From positions 1 through 12,058 of the forward strand of contig JAEHDN010000070.1 of assembly GCA_016880395.1 (NCBI GenBank): a stretch of 12,058 bases of DNA, in the 5' to 3' direction. Origin of the DNA: Candidatus Eiseniibacteriota bacterium. Its GTDB lineage: Bacteria; Eisenbacteria; RBG-16-71-46; SZUA-252. This document shows positions 1 through 6,757 of the stretch, one piece after another. The notes under the pieces were generated by a model. That model was not told where the DNA came from and ran no database searches. It was given only the letters and a program-made list of their open reading frames with translations. Position 1 is the first letter of the stretch. Each line of letters opens with the position of its first letter. The position numbers were made by a program, and so were the translations under genes.

Positions 1-463
1 AGAGGATCAGGCCGAGCGCGAGGAGGAAGATCGCCAGCTCGGTCATGAGGATCGTGGGGATGCCTCCCTGCAGCAGCAAACGTGCGCGCGACATCTCGAG
101 CGACGCCTTGTCGCGGTTGGCCCGGGCCTGCGCGACGGAGGCCCGCGCCGAGGCGAGAGCGGCGCGCGCGGAGCTCAGCTGGACCTCGAGGTTGCTCGCG
201 TCGAGGGTGGCCACGATCGAGCCGGGCTCGACGCGCATTCCCTCCGACACGGGCACGTCCGCGATCTTGCCCCCCACCTGGAACCCGAGGCGCACCTGCA
301 CGGCTTCGATCGTGCCGGTCGTCTGCACGTCCCCGCCGGTATAGTCCTCGCGACGGTGCGTGGCGCGCCAGACCAGGATGCCCGCCACGGCCAGAATCGC
401 GAGAAGCACGATCTGCCGCACGGCGGCGCTCCGGTTGGCAGGTTTTGCAGGCTGGTCCACCAT
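1..463 (-). CDS. HlyD/YbhG-type efflux adaptor, N-terminal part (runs off left edge)
   Basis: The minus-strand frame is open from an ATG at 461-463 to the window edge (154 codons, no stop). It starts MVDQPAKPANRSA, followed by one hydrophobic membrane anchor at about residues 14-32. Next is a biotinyl-lipoyl-like half motif at about 48-96 (VGGKIADVPVSEGMRVEPG, then VATLD) and an Ala/Arg-rich coiled-coil helix at about 97-132. This order is that of periplasmic membrane-fusion proteins that link an inner-membrane transporter to an outer-membrane channel. An AAGGGGGG purine run just upstream of the ATG serves as ribosome binding site. The family normally exceeds 300 residues, so the second helix, second lipoyl half and barrel should lie outside. 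However, residues from about 136 on (PTILMTELAIFLLALGLIL) are strongly hydrophobic and unlike the expected hairpin. This suggests a truncation, a fusion or an assembly join. The gene is divergent from the M13 peptidase. Family confidence is good; whether the gene is intact is doubtful. Confidence 0.8.
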   Translation of the reverse strand, partial: MVDQPAKPANRSAAVRQIVLLAILAVAGILVWRATHRREDYTGGDVQTTGTIEAVQVRLGFQVGGKIADVPVSEGMRVEPGSIVATLDASNLEVQLSSARAALASARASVAQARANRDKASLEMSRARLLLQGGIPTILMTELAIFLLALGLIL

Positions 464-548
464 TCCCCCCTTCGGGTCGTCCGAGTCCATATGCTCTTGG
501 ACAGGACCATGGAGGGTATCGATTCGCAAGGATTTAGGCCAGTTGGCG

Positions 549-577
549 TTGTCACGCCCCGCGAGCCCTGCTAGCCT
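549..577 (+). promoter_or_regulatory. candidate sigma70-like promoter for the M13 peptidase
   Basis: TTGTCA at 549-554 matches the -35 consensus at five of six positions. It is followed after exactly 17 bases by TAGCCT at 572-577, which keeps the three most conserved -10 positions (T, A, final T). A start about seven bases downstream would lie at about 584, only a few bases before the ATG at 587. No Shine-Dalgarno sequence lies in front of that ATG, which fits a leaderless or nearly leaderless mRNA. This is inferred from sequence only; such matches also occur by chance. Confidence 0.35.
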
Positions 578-586
578 CGGCGGTCC

Positions 587-2647
587 ATGGGCTTCCGTGT
601 AGCAATCCTCGCTCCGGCTCTCGTCGCCATCCTCGGCTCCGGCTCGGGCGCCATCGCCGCCCCTGCCCGGCCCGCGCCACAGATCGAGCCGTGGGGCCTC
701 GAGCTCGGCTACATCGACCCGACCGTGGCGCCCGGGCGCGACTTCTACACCTACGCGAACGGCGCCTGGCTGAAGACGGCGGTGATCCCGCCCGACCGGT
801 CCGGGACCGGCGCGTTCCTCGACATCATTCGGCGGAACGATGACAGGCTCACCTCGATCTTCGCGAAGCTCCACACCCGGGCGAACCTCACGGAGGAGGA
901 GCGGAAGATCCGGGACCTCTACGACGTGTTCATGGACACGACGCAGATCGAGGCGGCGGGATTGAAGCCCGCGGCCGGCGATCTCGCGCGCATCGACGCG
1001 CTCGCAACGCCCGAGGACGTGGCGCGCGCGCTGGGCGACCAGGGGCTCCACCTCGACGGTCCGTTCGAGATGCGGATCCTTGTGGACGACAAGAACCCCG
1101 ATTCCTACACGGTCCGCCTGTCAGAGTCGGGGCTGGGGCTGCCGGACCGCGATTACTACCTGAAGGACGATCCATCGCTCGAGGCGGCGCGCAAGGCCTA
1201 TCAGGACTACCTCGCCCGGATGCTGGACTTTGCGGGCCGGAAGGACCCGGCGCAGCACGCGGCGGCGGTCTACTCGCTCGAGCGCGACATCGCGACGGTC
1301 CACTGGCCTGCCGCCGATCGCCGCGACGCGGACAGGACCTACAACCCGATGCCGATCTCCAAGCTGGTCGAGGCGTCCCCTGGATATCCCTGGCGAGCGT
1401 ACCTCGAGGCGGCCGGCATTCGGGAGCGCACCCGGTCCGGCGAGCGCGTGGTGATCGTGGGGGAGGCGAGCGCCTTCCCCAGGCTCGCACAGCTCTTCGC
1501 GGCGACTCCCGTCGAGGTCTGGCGGGACTATCTGGCCGTCCACTACCTGCACGCGTTCGCCGACTACCTGCCGAAGGACGTCGACGACGCCAACTTCGCG
1601 ATGTTCGGCACCGCGCTCCAGGGGCGGAGCCGCCAGCTGCCTCGGCCGGCGCGAGCCGCGCGGATGGTCGACCGTCAGATGGGGGAGGCGCTCGGCAAGA
1701 TCTTTGTCCGGGAGTATTTCCCTCCCGATTCCAAGGCGCGCGTCGATGCGCTCGTTCAGAATCTCCTCGAGGCGTGCCGCGCCTCGCTCGAGCGTCTCGA
1801 CTGGATGTCGCCTGACACCAAGCGCCAGGCTCTGAAGAAGCTCAGCGCATTCACGGTCAAGATCGGGTACCCGAGCCGATGGCGCGATTACTCCGCGCTC
1901 CGCATCGACCGCGCGGATCTCGTGGCGAGCATCAAGAATACGAGCGCGTTCGAGTGGGAACGTCGGCTCAAACGGATCGACCAGGTGGTCGATCGGAGCG
2001 AGTGGATCATGACCCCGCCGACCGTGAACGCGTACTACGAGCCGGTGGCGAACGAGATCGTGTTTCCCGCGGGCATCCTGCAGCCACCCTTCTTCGATCC
2101 GGCCGCGGACGACGCGGTGAACTACGGCTCGATCGGGTGCACCATCGGCCACGAGATCAGCCACGGGTTCGACGACCAGGGCTCGAAGTACGACGGGCAC
2201 GGGACGCTGCGGATGTGGTGGACCGCGGACGATCGGAAGAAGTTCGACGAGCGCGCCGAAGCGCTCGCGGCCCAGTACGACACCTACGAGCCGCTACCGG
2301 GACTCCACGTCAACGGACACCTGACGCTCGGCGAGAACCTCGCGGACCTGGCCGGAGTCCGCATCGCACACCGCGCGTACGAGCTGTCGCTCCAGGGGAA
2401 GAAGGCGCCGGTCCTCGACGGACGGACCGGCGATCAGCGCTTCTACCTCGCCTACGCCCAGTACTGGCGCTACAAGACGACCGACGCGGCCATGCGGCAG
2501 CGTGTGCTCTCGAACGAGCACAGCCCTGGCGAGTACCGCGTGAACGGCGTGGTCCGCAACGACGACGGCTGGTACGCCGCGTTCCCTGACGTCAAGCCGG
2601 GCGACGCGTACTATCTTCCCCCGGAGCGCCGCATCAAGATCTGGTGA
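587..2647 (+). CDS. exported M13 family (neprilysin/PepO-type) zinc endopeptidase
   Basis: This is a zinc metallo-endopeptidase that cuts oligopeptides, probably in the periplasm or outside the cell. A Sec-type signal peptide is visible at residues 1-25 (hydrophobic core VAILAPALVAIL, probable cleavage after AIA or AIAA). The mature part starts with the M13 N-terminal domain (PGRDFYTYANGAWL at about 49-62). The catalytic domain has the substrate-binding NAYY at 481-484 and HEISH at 522-526, which gives two zinc histidines and the catalytic Glu523. GENLADLAG at 582-590 supplies zinc ligand Glu583 and Asp587. The C-terminus, from RVNG to PPERRIKIW, is the usual family ending. At 686 residues the length is normal for M13 and all catalytic residues are present, so the enzyme should be active. 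The ATG at 587 is chosen because it gives a complete signal peptide, although no clear Shine-Dalgarno precedes it. It is convergent with the flavoprotein gene, 48 bases away. Substrate unknown. Confidence 0.95.
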   Translation: MGFRVAILAPALVAILGSGSGAIAAPARPAPQIEPWGLELGYIDPTVAPGRDFYTYANGAWLKTAVIPPDRSGTGAFLDIIRRNDDRLTSIFAKLHTRANLTEEERKIRDLYDVFMDTTQIEAAGLKPAAGDLARIDALATPEDVARALGDQGLHLDGPFEMRILVDDKNPDSYTVRLSESGLGLPDRDYYLKDDPSLEAARKAYQDYLARMLDFAGRKDPAQHAAAVYSLERDIATVHWPAADRRDADRTYNPMPISKLVEASPGYPWRAYLEAAGIRERTRSGERVVIVGEASAFPRLAQLFAATPVEVWRDYLAVHYLHAFADYLPKDVDDANFAMFGTALQGRSRQLPRPARAARMVDRQMGEALGKIFVREYFPPDSKARVDALVQNLLEACRASLERLDWMSPDTKRQALKKLSAFTVKIGYPSRWRDYSALRIDRADLVASIKNTSAFEWERRLKRIDQVVDRSEWIMTPPTVNAYYEPVANEIVFPAGILQPPFFDPAADDAVNYGSIGCTIGHEISHGFDDQGSKYDGHGTLRMWWTADDRKKFDERAEALAAQYDTYEPLPGLHVNGHLTLGENLADLAGVRIAHRAYELSLQGKKAPVLDGRTGDQRFYLAYAQYWRYKTTDAAMRQRVLSNEHSPGEYRVNGVVRNDDGWYAAFPDVKPGDAYYLPPERRIKIW

Positions 2648-2695
2648 GGCAGGCGCCTCGCCCCCGGATCACCGCGGTGGAACCCGCCGCCGATC

Positions 2696-3919
2696 TCATG
2701 CCGGCCGCCCCGCCGCGCCGCCCGCGGCGGCCATGATCCGCCCGATACTCTCCTCCGAGAAGAACTCCGCCGGCGACAGCACCTCCGCGTTCATGCGGGC
2801 GAAGGCGTCCATCGCCTCCTGATTTCCCGCCATGGCCTGGAAGAGCTGCTGGAGCTGGGGTGGCAGCGGATCCTGCGTCGCGATCTGGGTCGTGAACTCG
2901 TAGAAGGGAATCGCGCGATCATCGCGGGCCTTCTGGTAGCCCCCCATGACCTCGTCGTACCTGGCCCCCAAGAGCCATTCGTCGAGCGCGGTCGCGACCA
3001 TCTCCGCCTGCAGAAACGCGTCCGTGATCCCGAACGCGGTGATGTAGTCCTTGTTGTATCCGGCGTCACCCACCAACGCCCAACCGGGGCCATAGGGCTT
3101 TCGGAAGTAGTTCGGTACGGGCGTGCCGTAGAACTTGTCCTCCCGCTTCCCGGCGCGCACGCGCGCGGCGAACGAGGGCTCCTGGTCGAGCATCTTCATC
3201 CAGTTCCCTTCGACGTCCGACTTGTTGGCCTCGAATTCCCGGTAGGGCCAGCCTCCCACCACGAGCGTCAGGCCGTCATTGGTCGGCCACGCGGCGAACC
3301 CTCGGTAGTTCCGGACGTACGTCTCGAAGCGGCGCACGTCCATGCCGCTGAAGTACGAGTAGTACCCGCAGAGGAGCGGCGGCTTCTCATGATAGGACTC
3401 GGGTGCGACCGTCTTGGCCAGGAGCGAGTGTCGCCCATCCGCTCCCACGACAACGCGGGCGCGATCGACGACGCTCTCGCCTCCCTTGTCGTGGCCGCGA
3501 ATTCCCGTGACGCGCCCCTCGTCCATCAGGATCTCGTCGACCGTGAACTCCTCGCGCACGTCGGCGCCCGCGTCCGCCGCGGCGTCGACGAGGATCTTGT
3601 CGAGCACGGTCCGCCTCGGTCCGTAGGCGACCGGGGACTCGGGCGTGCCCGGCGAGCCGACGAGCACGAAAGGCCCGAAATCGAGCGCATACGTGTCAAT
3701 GGGAGGGCAGCCGGTCGCGACGACCTGATCGAGGACCCCCCAGCGCTTCATGGCGTCGACGCCTGGGGGATGGATGAGATGCGTGGAGAGGGTGTCGCTC
3801 GGGAACGAGGCCTTGTCGACGACGAGGACCCGGTACCCCTTCCTCGCGAGGAGCATGGCGGTCGGGGAGCCGGCGCATCGCGCGCCAACCACGATGATGT
3901 CGTACCGTTGATCGGTCAT
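2696..3919 (-). CDS. FAD-dependent oxidoreductase (PHBH/geranylgeranyl-reductase-like)
   Basis: A 407-residue flavoprotein, likely cytosolic. The N-terminal Rossmann strand YDIIVVGARCAG (residues 6-17) carries a variant dinucleotide-binding glycine motif, and Asp35 at the end of beta-2 should bind the FAD ribose. RRTVLDKIL (102-110) is the arginine motif common in this group. GADGRHS (159-165) is the DG motif that binds FAD and NAD(P)H in class A flavin monooxygenases, and ALVGDAG (281-287) is the GD motif that holds the FAD ribityl chain. The set fits the PHBH/UbiH/geranylgeranyl-reductase fold, so the enzyme could be a hydroxylase or a reductase; the substrate cannot be read from the sequence. 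The frame stays open to an ATG at 4012, but the start at 3919 is chosen because GGGAGG lies five bases upstream and the Rossmann strand begins six residues in. It stands alone: divergent from the exporter operon and convergent with the M13 gene. Confidence 0.88.
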   Translation of the reverse strand: MTDQRYDIIVVGARCAGSPTAMLLARKGYRVLVVDKASFPSDTLSTHLIHPPGVDAMKRWGVLDQVVATGCPPIDTYALDFGPFVLVGSPGTPESPVAYGPRRTVLDKILVDAAADAGADVREEFTVDEILMDEGRVTGIRGHDKGGESVVDRARVVVGADGRHSLLAKTVAPESYHEKPPLLCGYYSYFSGMDVRRFETYVRNYRGFAAWPTNDGLTLVVGGWPYREFEANKSDVEGNWMKMLDQEPSFAARVRAGKREDKFYGTPVPNYFRKPYGPGWALVGDAGYNKDYITAFGITDAFLQAEMVATALDEWLLGARYDEVMGGYQKARDDRAIPFYEFTTQIATQDPLPPQLQQLFQAMAGNQEAMDAFARMNAEVLSPAEFFSEESIGRIMAAAGGAAGRPA

Positions 3920-3924
3920 AGGGG

Positions 3925-3930
3925 CCTCCC
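3925..3930 (-). promoter_or_regulatory. Shine-Dalgarno site fixing the flavoprotein start
   Basis: On the minus strand GGGAGG is followed by five bases and then the ATG at 3917-3919. This strong site at ideal spacing decides for the 407-residue product. The in-frame ATG at 4012 would add 31 residues with no family resemblance. Confidence 0.75.
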
Positions 3931-3943
3931 GGATGCGGTGTCC

Positions 3944-3955
3944 AACCATGTGGTT
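3944..3955. repeat. short inverted repeat, possible operator
   Basis: AACCA and TGGTT flank a two-base TG centre. The repeat lies 25 bases upstream of the flavoprotein ATG, where a repressor site could sit. The arms are only five bases, so chance is a serious alternative; no regulator gene lies next to it. Confidence 0.25.
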
Positions 3956-4213
3956 CCAGGGTATATCCAAGGTACTCAGGGGGCCAGCGGCTCGTGACGC
4001 GCCCACTGGCATCTCCGACCGGACGGCGTTAAACTCCGGCCGAACACCCGCGAGACCAGCAGGACGACGAACCCCCGGCCCCTCCGGCCGCCGCTCCGCA
4101 TCGCTCCCCCGCGAGCCAAGCGAAACCCAGGGTCCGTTCCGCCCGTAGTTGATCTGCTGGGGTCGGGGTTACCCTAAATCGATGGACATCAAGAAAATGG
4201 AGGTCGCAGGGCC

Positions 4214-5506
4214 ATGAGCAAGAAGTTCGCCTGGGCCAGGAAGCGGAGGACCCTCCTGATCATCGGCGGCATCGTGCTGTTGGCCGCGGTGGTGACCGGC
4301 ATGGCCCTCAAGGGCAAGGGCGGGAAGGTCCCGGTCGTGCAGACCGCCAAGGTCGCCCGTCAGAAGATCGTGCAGCGGGTGAGCGCCACGGGGAAGATCC
4401 AGCCGAAGACGCAGGTCGAGATCAGCGCCGACGTCAGCGGCAAGATCGAGAAGCTGCCGATCGTGGAGGGGCAGTGGGTCAACAAGGGGACGCTCCTTGT
4501 GAGCCTCGCGCGGGAGCGCTATCTCGCCGCGGTCGAGAGTGCCGTTGCCGCCGTGAGCGCCGCCGAGGCCAACGCGAGCCTCGTCGCCGAGAACAAGACC
4601 CGCGCCGAGAACGAGTACAAGCGCTCGAAGCAGATGGTGGCCACGGGCCTCGAGTCGCAGTCCTCGTTCGAGGCGAAGCAGGCCGAGTACCAGGTCGAGG
4701 TCGCGCGCTACAAGTCGACCATGGACCAGGTCGCGCAGAGCAGGGCCGCGCTGAAGCAGGCCCGCGACGATCTGTCCAAGACCACGATCTATGCCCCCAT
4801 GTCGGGGACGATCAGCGCTCTCAACAAGGAGGCCGGCGAGATCGCGCTCGGCTCCCAGTTCCAGAAGGACGTCATCCTCACGGTGGCGGACCTCTCGGCC
4901 ATGGAGGCGCAGGTCAACGTGGACGAGAACGACATCATGTCGATCGCGCTCGGCCAGGAGGCCGACATCGACGTCGACGCGCTGCCCGGCCAGTCGCTGA
5001 AGGGGGTTGTCTCCGAGATCGGGAGCAGCGCCTTGTCGCAGGGCGCCGGCACGACCGAGCAGAAGACCGAATTCGAGATCAAGATCACGATCCTGAATCC
5101 GCCGAAGACGCTCCGCCCGGGCATGACCGCAAGCGCGAACATCACCACCAAGGTGAACGACAACGCGCTCAGCGTACCCCTCCAGAGCGTCGCGGCCCGG
5201 AGCGTGGACCAGCTGACGATGAAAGGCGAGAAGCGCCAGGACGTGGAGGGGCGCTACAAGGCCGACAAGGACGGGTTCGTCGAGGTGGTGTTCTGCGTCG
5301 AGAAGGGCAAGGCGGTCGCGAAGCAGGTGAAGACCGGGATTCAGGGCGAGGATCTGATCGAGGTCATCGACGGGCTGAAGGAGGGGGACGAGATCGTCAC
5401 GGGCAGCTACCGCGCGATCTCCAAGGATCTGGACAACGGCGCCATGGTGAACGTGGACAACACGAAGAAGCCCGAGCGCGAGCGCCCGGAAGGATCGCAG
5501 GGATAA
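4214..5506 (+). CDS. MacA-like periplasmic adaptor of an ABC exporter
   Basis: This 430-residue membrane-fusion protein should link the downstream MacB-type permeases to an outer-membrane channel. A positively charged N-terminus is followed by one membrane anchor at about residues 13-33, with no lipobox. The first lipoyl half is at about 65-100 (ISADVSGKIEKLP, then VEGQWVNKG). An Ala/Glu/Gln-rich alpha-hairpin spans about 100-190, the second lipoyl half about 190-215 (TTIYAPMSGTISALN), the beta-barrel about 220-312 (ending LRPGMTASANITTKV) and the membrane-proximal domain about 315-415 (IEVIDGLKEGDEIVTGSY). The tail is charged. This order and length are typical of MacA and related RND/ABC adaptors. 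A charged stretch at about 333-355 looks like an inserted loop. GGAGG at 4199-4203 precedes the ATG by ten bases. The first permease begins one base after the stop, so the two are surely co-transcribed. The exported substrate is unknown. Confidence 0.92.
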   Translation: MSKKFAWARKRRTLLIIGGIVLLAAVVTGMALKGKGGKVPVVQTAKVARQKIVQRVSATGKIQPKTQVEISADVSGKIEKLPIVEGQWVNKGTLLVSLARERYLAAVESAVAAVSAAEANASLVAENKTRAENEYKRSKQMVATGLESQSSFEAKQAEYQVEVARYKSTMDQVAQSRAALKQARDDLSKTTIYAPMSGTISALNKEAGEIALGSQFQKDVILTVADLSAMEAQVNVDENDIMSIALGQEADIDVDALPGQSLKGVVSEIGSSALSQGAGTTEQKTEFEIKITILNPPKTLRPGMTASANITTKVNDNALSVPLQSVAARSVDQLTMKGEKRQDVEGRYKADKDGFVEVVFCVEKGKAVAKQVKTGIQGEDLIEVIDGLKEGDEIVTGSYRAISKDLDNGAMVNVDNTKKPERERPEGSQG

Positions 5507-5507
5507 C

Positions 5508-5906
5508 ATGAGCAACCGGCTCGCTCTGCGCGAGTCGTTCCATATCGCGCTGCTCGCGATCCGCGCCAACAAGGCGCGCGGCATCCTCACGACCCTGGGG
5601 GTCGTGATCGGGATCGTCGCGGTGGTCGTCACCATGACCGCGGCCAACGGCCTCCAGAACAAGTTCCGCGAGAGCTTCGCGAGCGTGGGCGCGGACGTCA
5701 TCTACGTGTCCCGCATGCCGTGGGTCAACATGAACAACTTCTTCGCGTTCCGGAACCGCCCCAACCTCGATCTCCGTGAGGCCGCCGCGCTCGAGGACAA
5801 GCTCCGCGGGCGCGCGGTCGTCAACCCCACCATGAGCGGGCCCAGCCCCGTGAAGTACCGGAACGAGACCATGGATGGGGTGTTCGTCATCGGCACCACC
5901 GAGTAA
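5508..5906 (+). CDS. MacB-type permease, N-terminal fragment before the internal stop
   Basis: This 132-residue product is what would be made if the TAA acts as a stop. It contains the cytosolic lead-in, membrane segment 1 (about 24-46, GILTTLGVVIGIVAVVVTM) and the first ~85 residues of the periplasmic domain. AGGGA at 5499-5503 lies four bases before the ATG, inside the end of the adaptor gene. Without the C-terminal membrane segments and coupling motif it could not form a transport pathway by itself. Confidence 0.65.
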   Translation: MSNRLALRESFHIALLAIRANKARGILTTLGVVIGIVAVVVTMTAANGLQNKFRESFASVGADVIYVSRMPWVNMNNFFAFRNRPNLDLREAAALEDKLRGRAVVNPTMSGPSPVKYRNETMDGVFVIGTTE

Positions 5907-5951
5907 CAGACCCGCCTCGGTAGCGCGCAGCCGCAGTCCGGCCGGTTCCTC

Positions 5952-6746
5952 ATGGCGTACGACGTGCGCTACCGGAAGGACGTCTGCGTGATCGGCACCG
6001 AGATCGCCAAGGGTCTGTTCGGAACCGTGAGCCCGCTCCACAAGGTCATCAAGATCGGGCGCACCGATTTCCGCGTGATCGGCCTGATGGAGAAGCAGGG
6101 AGGCAGCTTCATGGGCGGCCCGAACTTCGACCGCCAGATCTTCATCCCGATCACGTCGTACGTGAGCGCGTTCGGCGGGAATCACGGGCGCGAGGAGGTC
6201 AACATCGCGGTGAAGGCGCCGTCGCAGGAGGCGCTCGCGGACCTCGAGTACGAGGTGAAGGGGCACATGCGCGCGGTCCGGAAGCTCCGTCCGACGGAGC
6301 TCGACAATTTCTCCATCAACAAGCTCGACACCCTCGTGGGCACCTTCAACAACACGATGGGCATCGTGCTCCTGGTCGGCCTGATCGTGACGAGCATCTC
6401 CCTCTTCGTGGGCGCGGTCGGCGTGATGAACATCATGTTCGTGTCGGTCACGGAGCGGACCCGCGAGATCGGAGTCCGCAAGGCGATCGGGGCGACCCGC
6501 CGGAGCATCCTCTACCAGTTCCTGCTCGAGTCCTCCTCCATCTGCCTCATGGGTGGGGCCATCGGCATCGTGCTCGCCGCGCTCCTCACGGCGGTGATCA
6601 ACGCCACCGTCATGCCGGCCAGCCTCTCGATCCCGATCCTCGTCATCGCGGTCGTGGTCTCGATCGCGGTCGGCGTGCTCGCGGGCATCGTGCCCGCCTA
6701 CCGGGGCGCGTCGCTCGACCCCATCGAGTCGCTGCGCTACGAATAG
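5952..6746 (+). CDS. MacB-type permease, C-terminal fragment after the internal stop
   Basis: This is the second part of the interrupted permease, 264 residues from the first ATG after the stop. It carries the rest of the periplasmic domain and three membrane segments (fragment residues about 136-160, 192-218 and 227-250). The FtsX-family motif TERTREIGVRKAIGATRR lies at 168-185. No Shine-Dalgarno sequence precedes 5952 (the codons before it read CGG TTC CTC), so independent initiation there is unlikely. The natural reading is continuation of the upstream frame through codon 133. It ends 11 bases before the GTG start of the second permease. Confidence 0.65.
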   Translation: MAYDVRYRKDVCVIGTEIAKGLFGTVSPLHKVIKIGRTDFRVIGLMEKQGGSFMGGPNFDRQIFIPITSYVSAFGGNHGREEVNIAVKAPSQEALADLEYEVKGHMRAVRKLRPTELDNFSINKLDTLVGTFNNTMGIVLLVGLIVTSISLFVGAVGVMNIMFVSVTERTREIGVRKAIGATRRSILYQFLLESSSICLMGGAIGIVLAALLTAVINATVMPASLSIPILVIAVVVSIAVGVLAGIVPAYRGASLDPIESLRYE

Positions 6747-6752
6747 GGAGGG
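6746..6752 (+). promoter_or_regulatory. Shine-Dalgarno site supporting a GTG start
   Basis: GGGAGGG starts in the last base of the first permease's stop codon and lies five bases before the GTG at 6758. It justifies a GTG start for the second permease. The spacer CTCCC can pair with part of the site (GGGA with TCCC around a four-base loop), a small hairpin that might damp initiation; that is speculative. Confidence 0.7.
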
Positions 6753-6757
6753 CTCCC

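Larger units (their letters stand above)
3920..4213. other. divergent intergenic region between the flavoprotein gene and the exporter operon
   Basis: These 294 bases have no credible gene. They must hold the promoters for both directions. On the minus side there is the Shine-Dalgarno site at 3925-3930, an inverted repeat at 3944-3955 and a short A/T-rich patch (GGTATATCC, about 3959-3967) that could be part of a -10 region. On the plus side, TTGATC at 4149-4154 and TACCCT at 4170-4175 form a weak, short-spaced (15 bases) promoter candidate. GGAGG at 4199-4203 is the exporter ribosome binding site. The middle part (about 4030-4130) is C-rich, and I recognise nothing in it. Confidence 0.6.
5508..6746 (+). 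pseudogene. MacB-type ABC permease interrupted by one in-frame TAA
   Basis: Read through, this frame gives 412 residues, almost the 416 of its paralogue at 6758-8008. It has the full MacB/FtsX plan: membrane segment 1 at about 24-46, a large periplasmic domain, then three membrane segments at about 284-308, 340-366 and 375-398. Between them lies the cytosolic motif VTERTREIGVRKAIGA (about 314-329), and the end is LDPIESLRYE. Codon 133 (5904-5906) is TAA. Both flanks are in the same frame and no base is gained or lost. The sequence reads GTTE-stop-QTRLG, while the next permease has GTPEY at the matching place, with Tyr as TAT. A single third-base change, TAC or TAT to TAA, would explain it. 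It could be a recent nonsense mutation, a sequencing error or a recoded or leaky stop. The 279 clean codons that follow argue against old decay. Confidence 0.8.

Noticed and set aside
1121..2200. Long minus-strand reading frame (359 codons) opposite the M13 peptidase
   Set aside because: It is a mirror of GC-rich codons: rich in Arg, Val, His and Asp, with no domain, opposite a gene with complete catalytic motifs.
2646..2659. Hairpin GAGGC-AGGC-GCCTC at the end of the M13 gene as a terminator
   Set aside because: It is only a five-base stem, starts inside the stop codon and has no T-run on either strand.
3920..4012. N-terminal extension of the flavoprotein from an ATG at 4012
   Set aside because: The added 31 residues match nothing in the family and would bury the strong ribosome binding site at 3925-3930.
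4169..5701. Minus-strand reading frame of 510 codons opposite the adaptor and first permease
   Set aside because: It has Leu/Arg/His/Asp-rich composition with no recognisable motif and spans two real genes on the other strand. It is a shadow of high-GC coding.
5907..5951. Intergenic region between two separate permease genes
   Set aside because: The 15 codons are in the same frame as both flanks and read as permease sequence (QTRLGSAQPQSGRFL), so this is coding sequence behind an internal stop, not a spacer.
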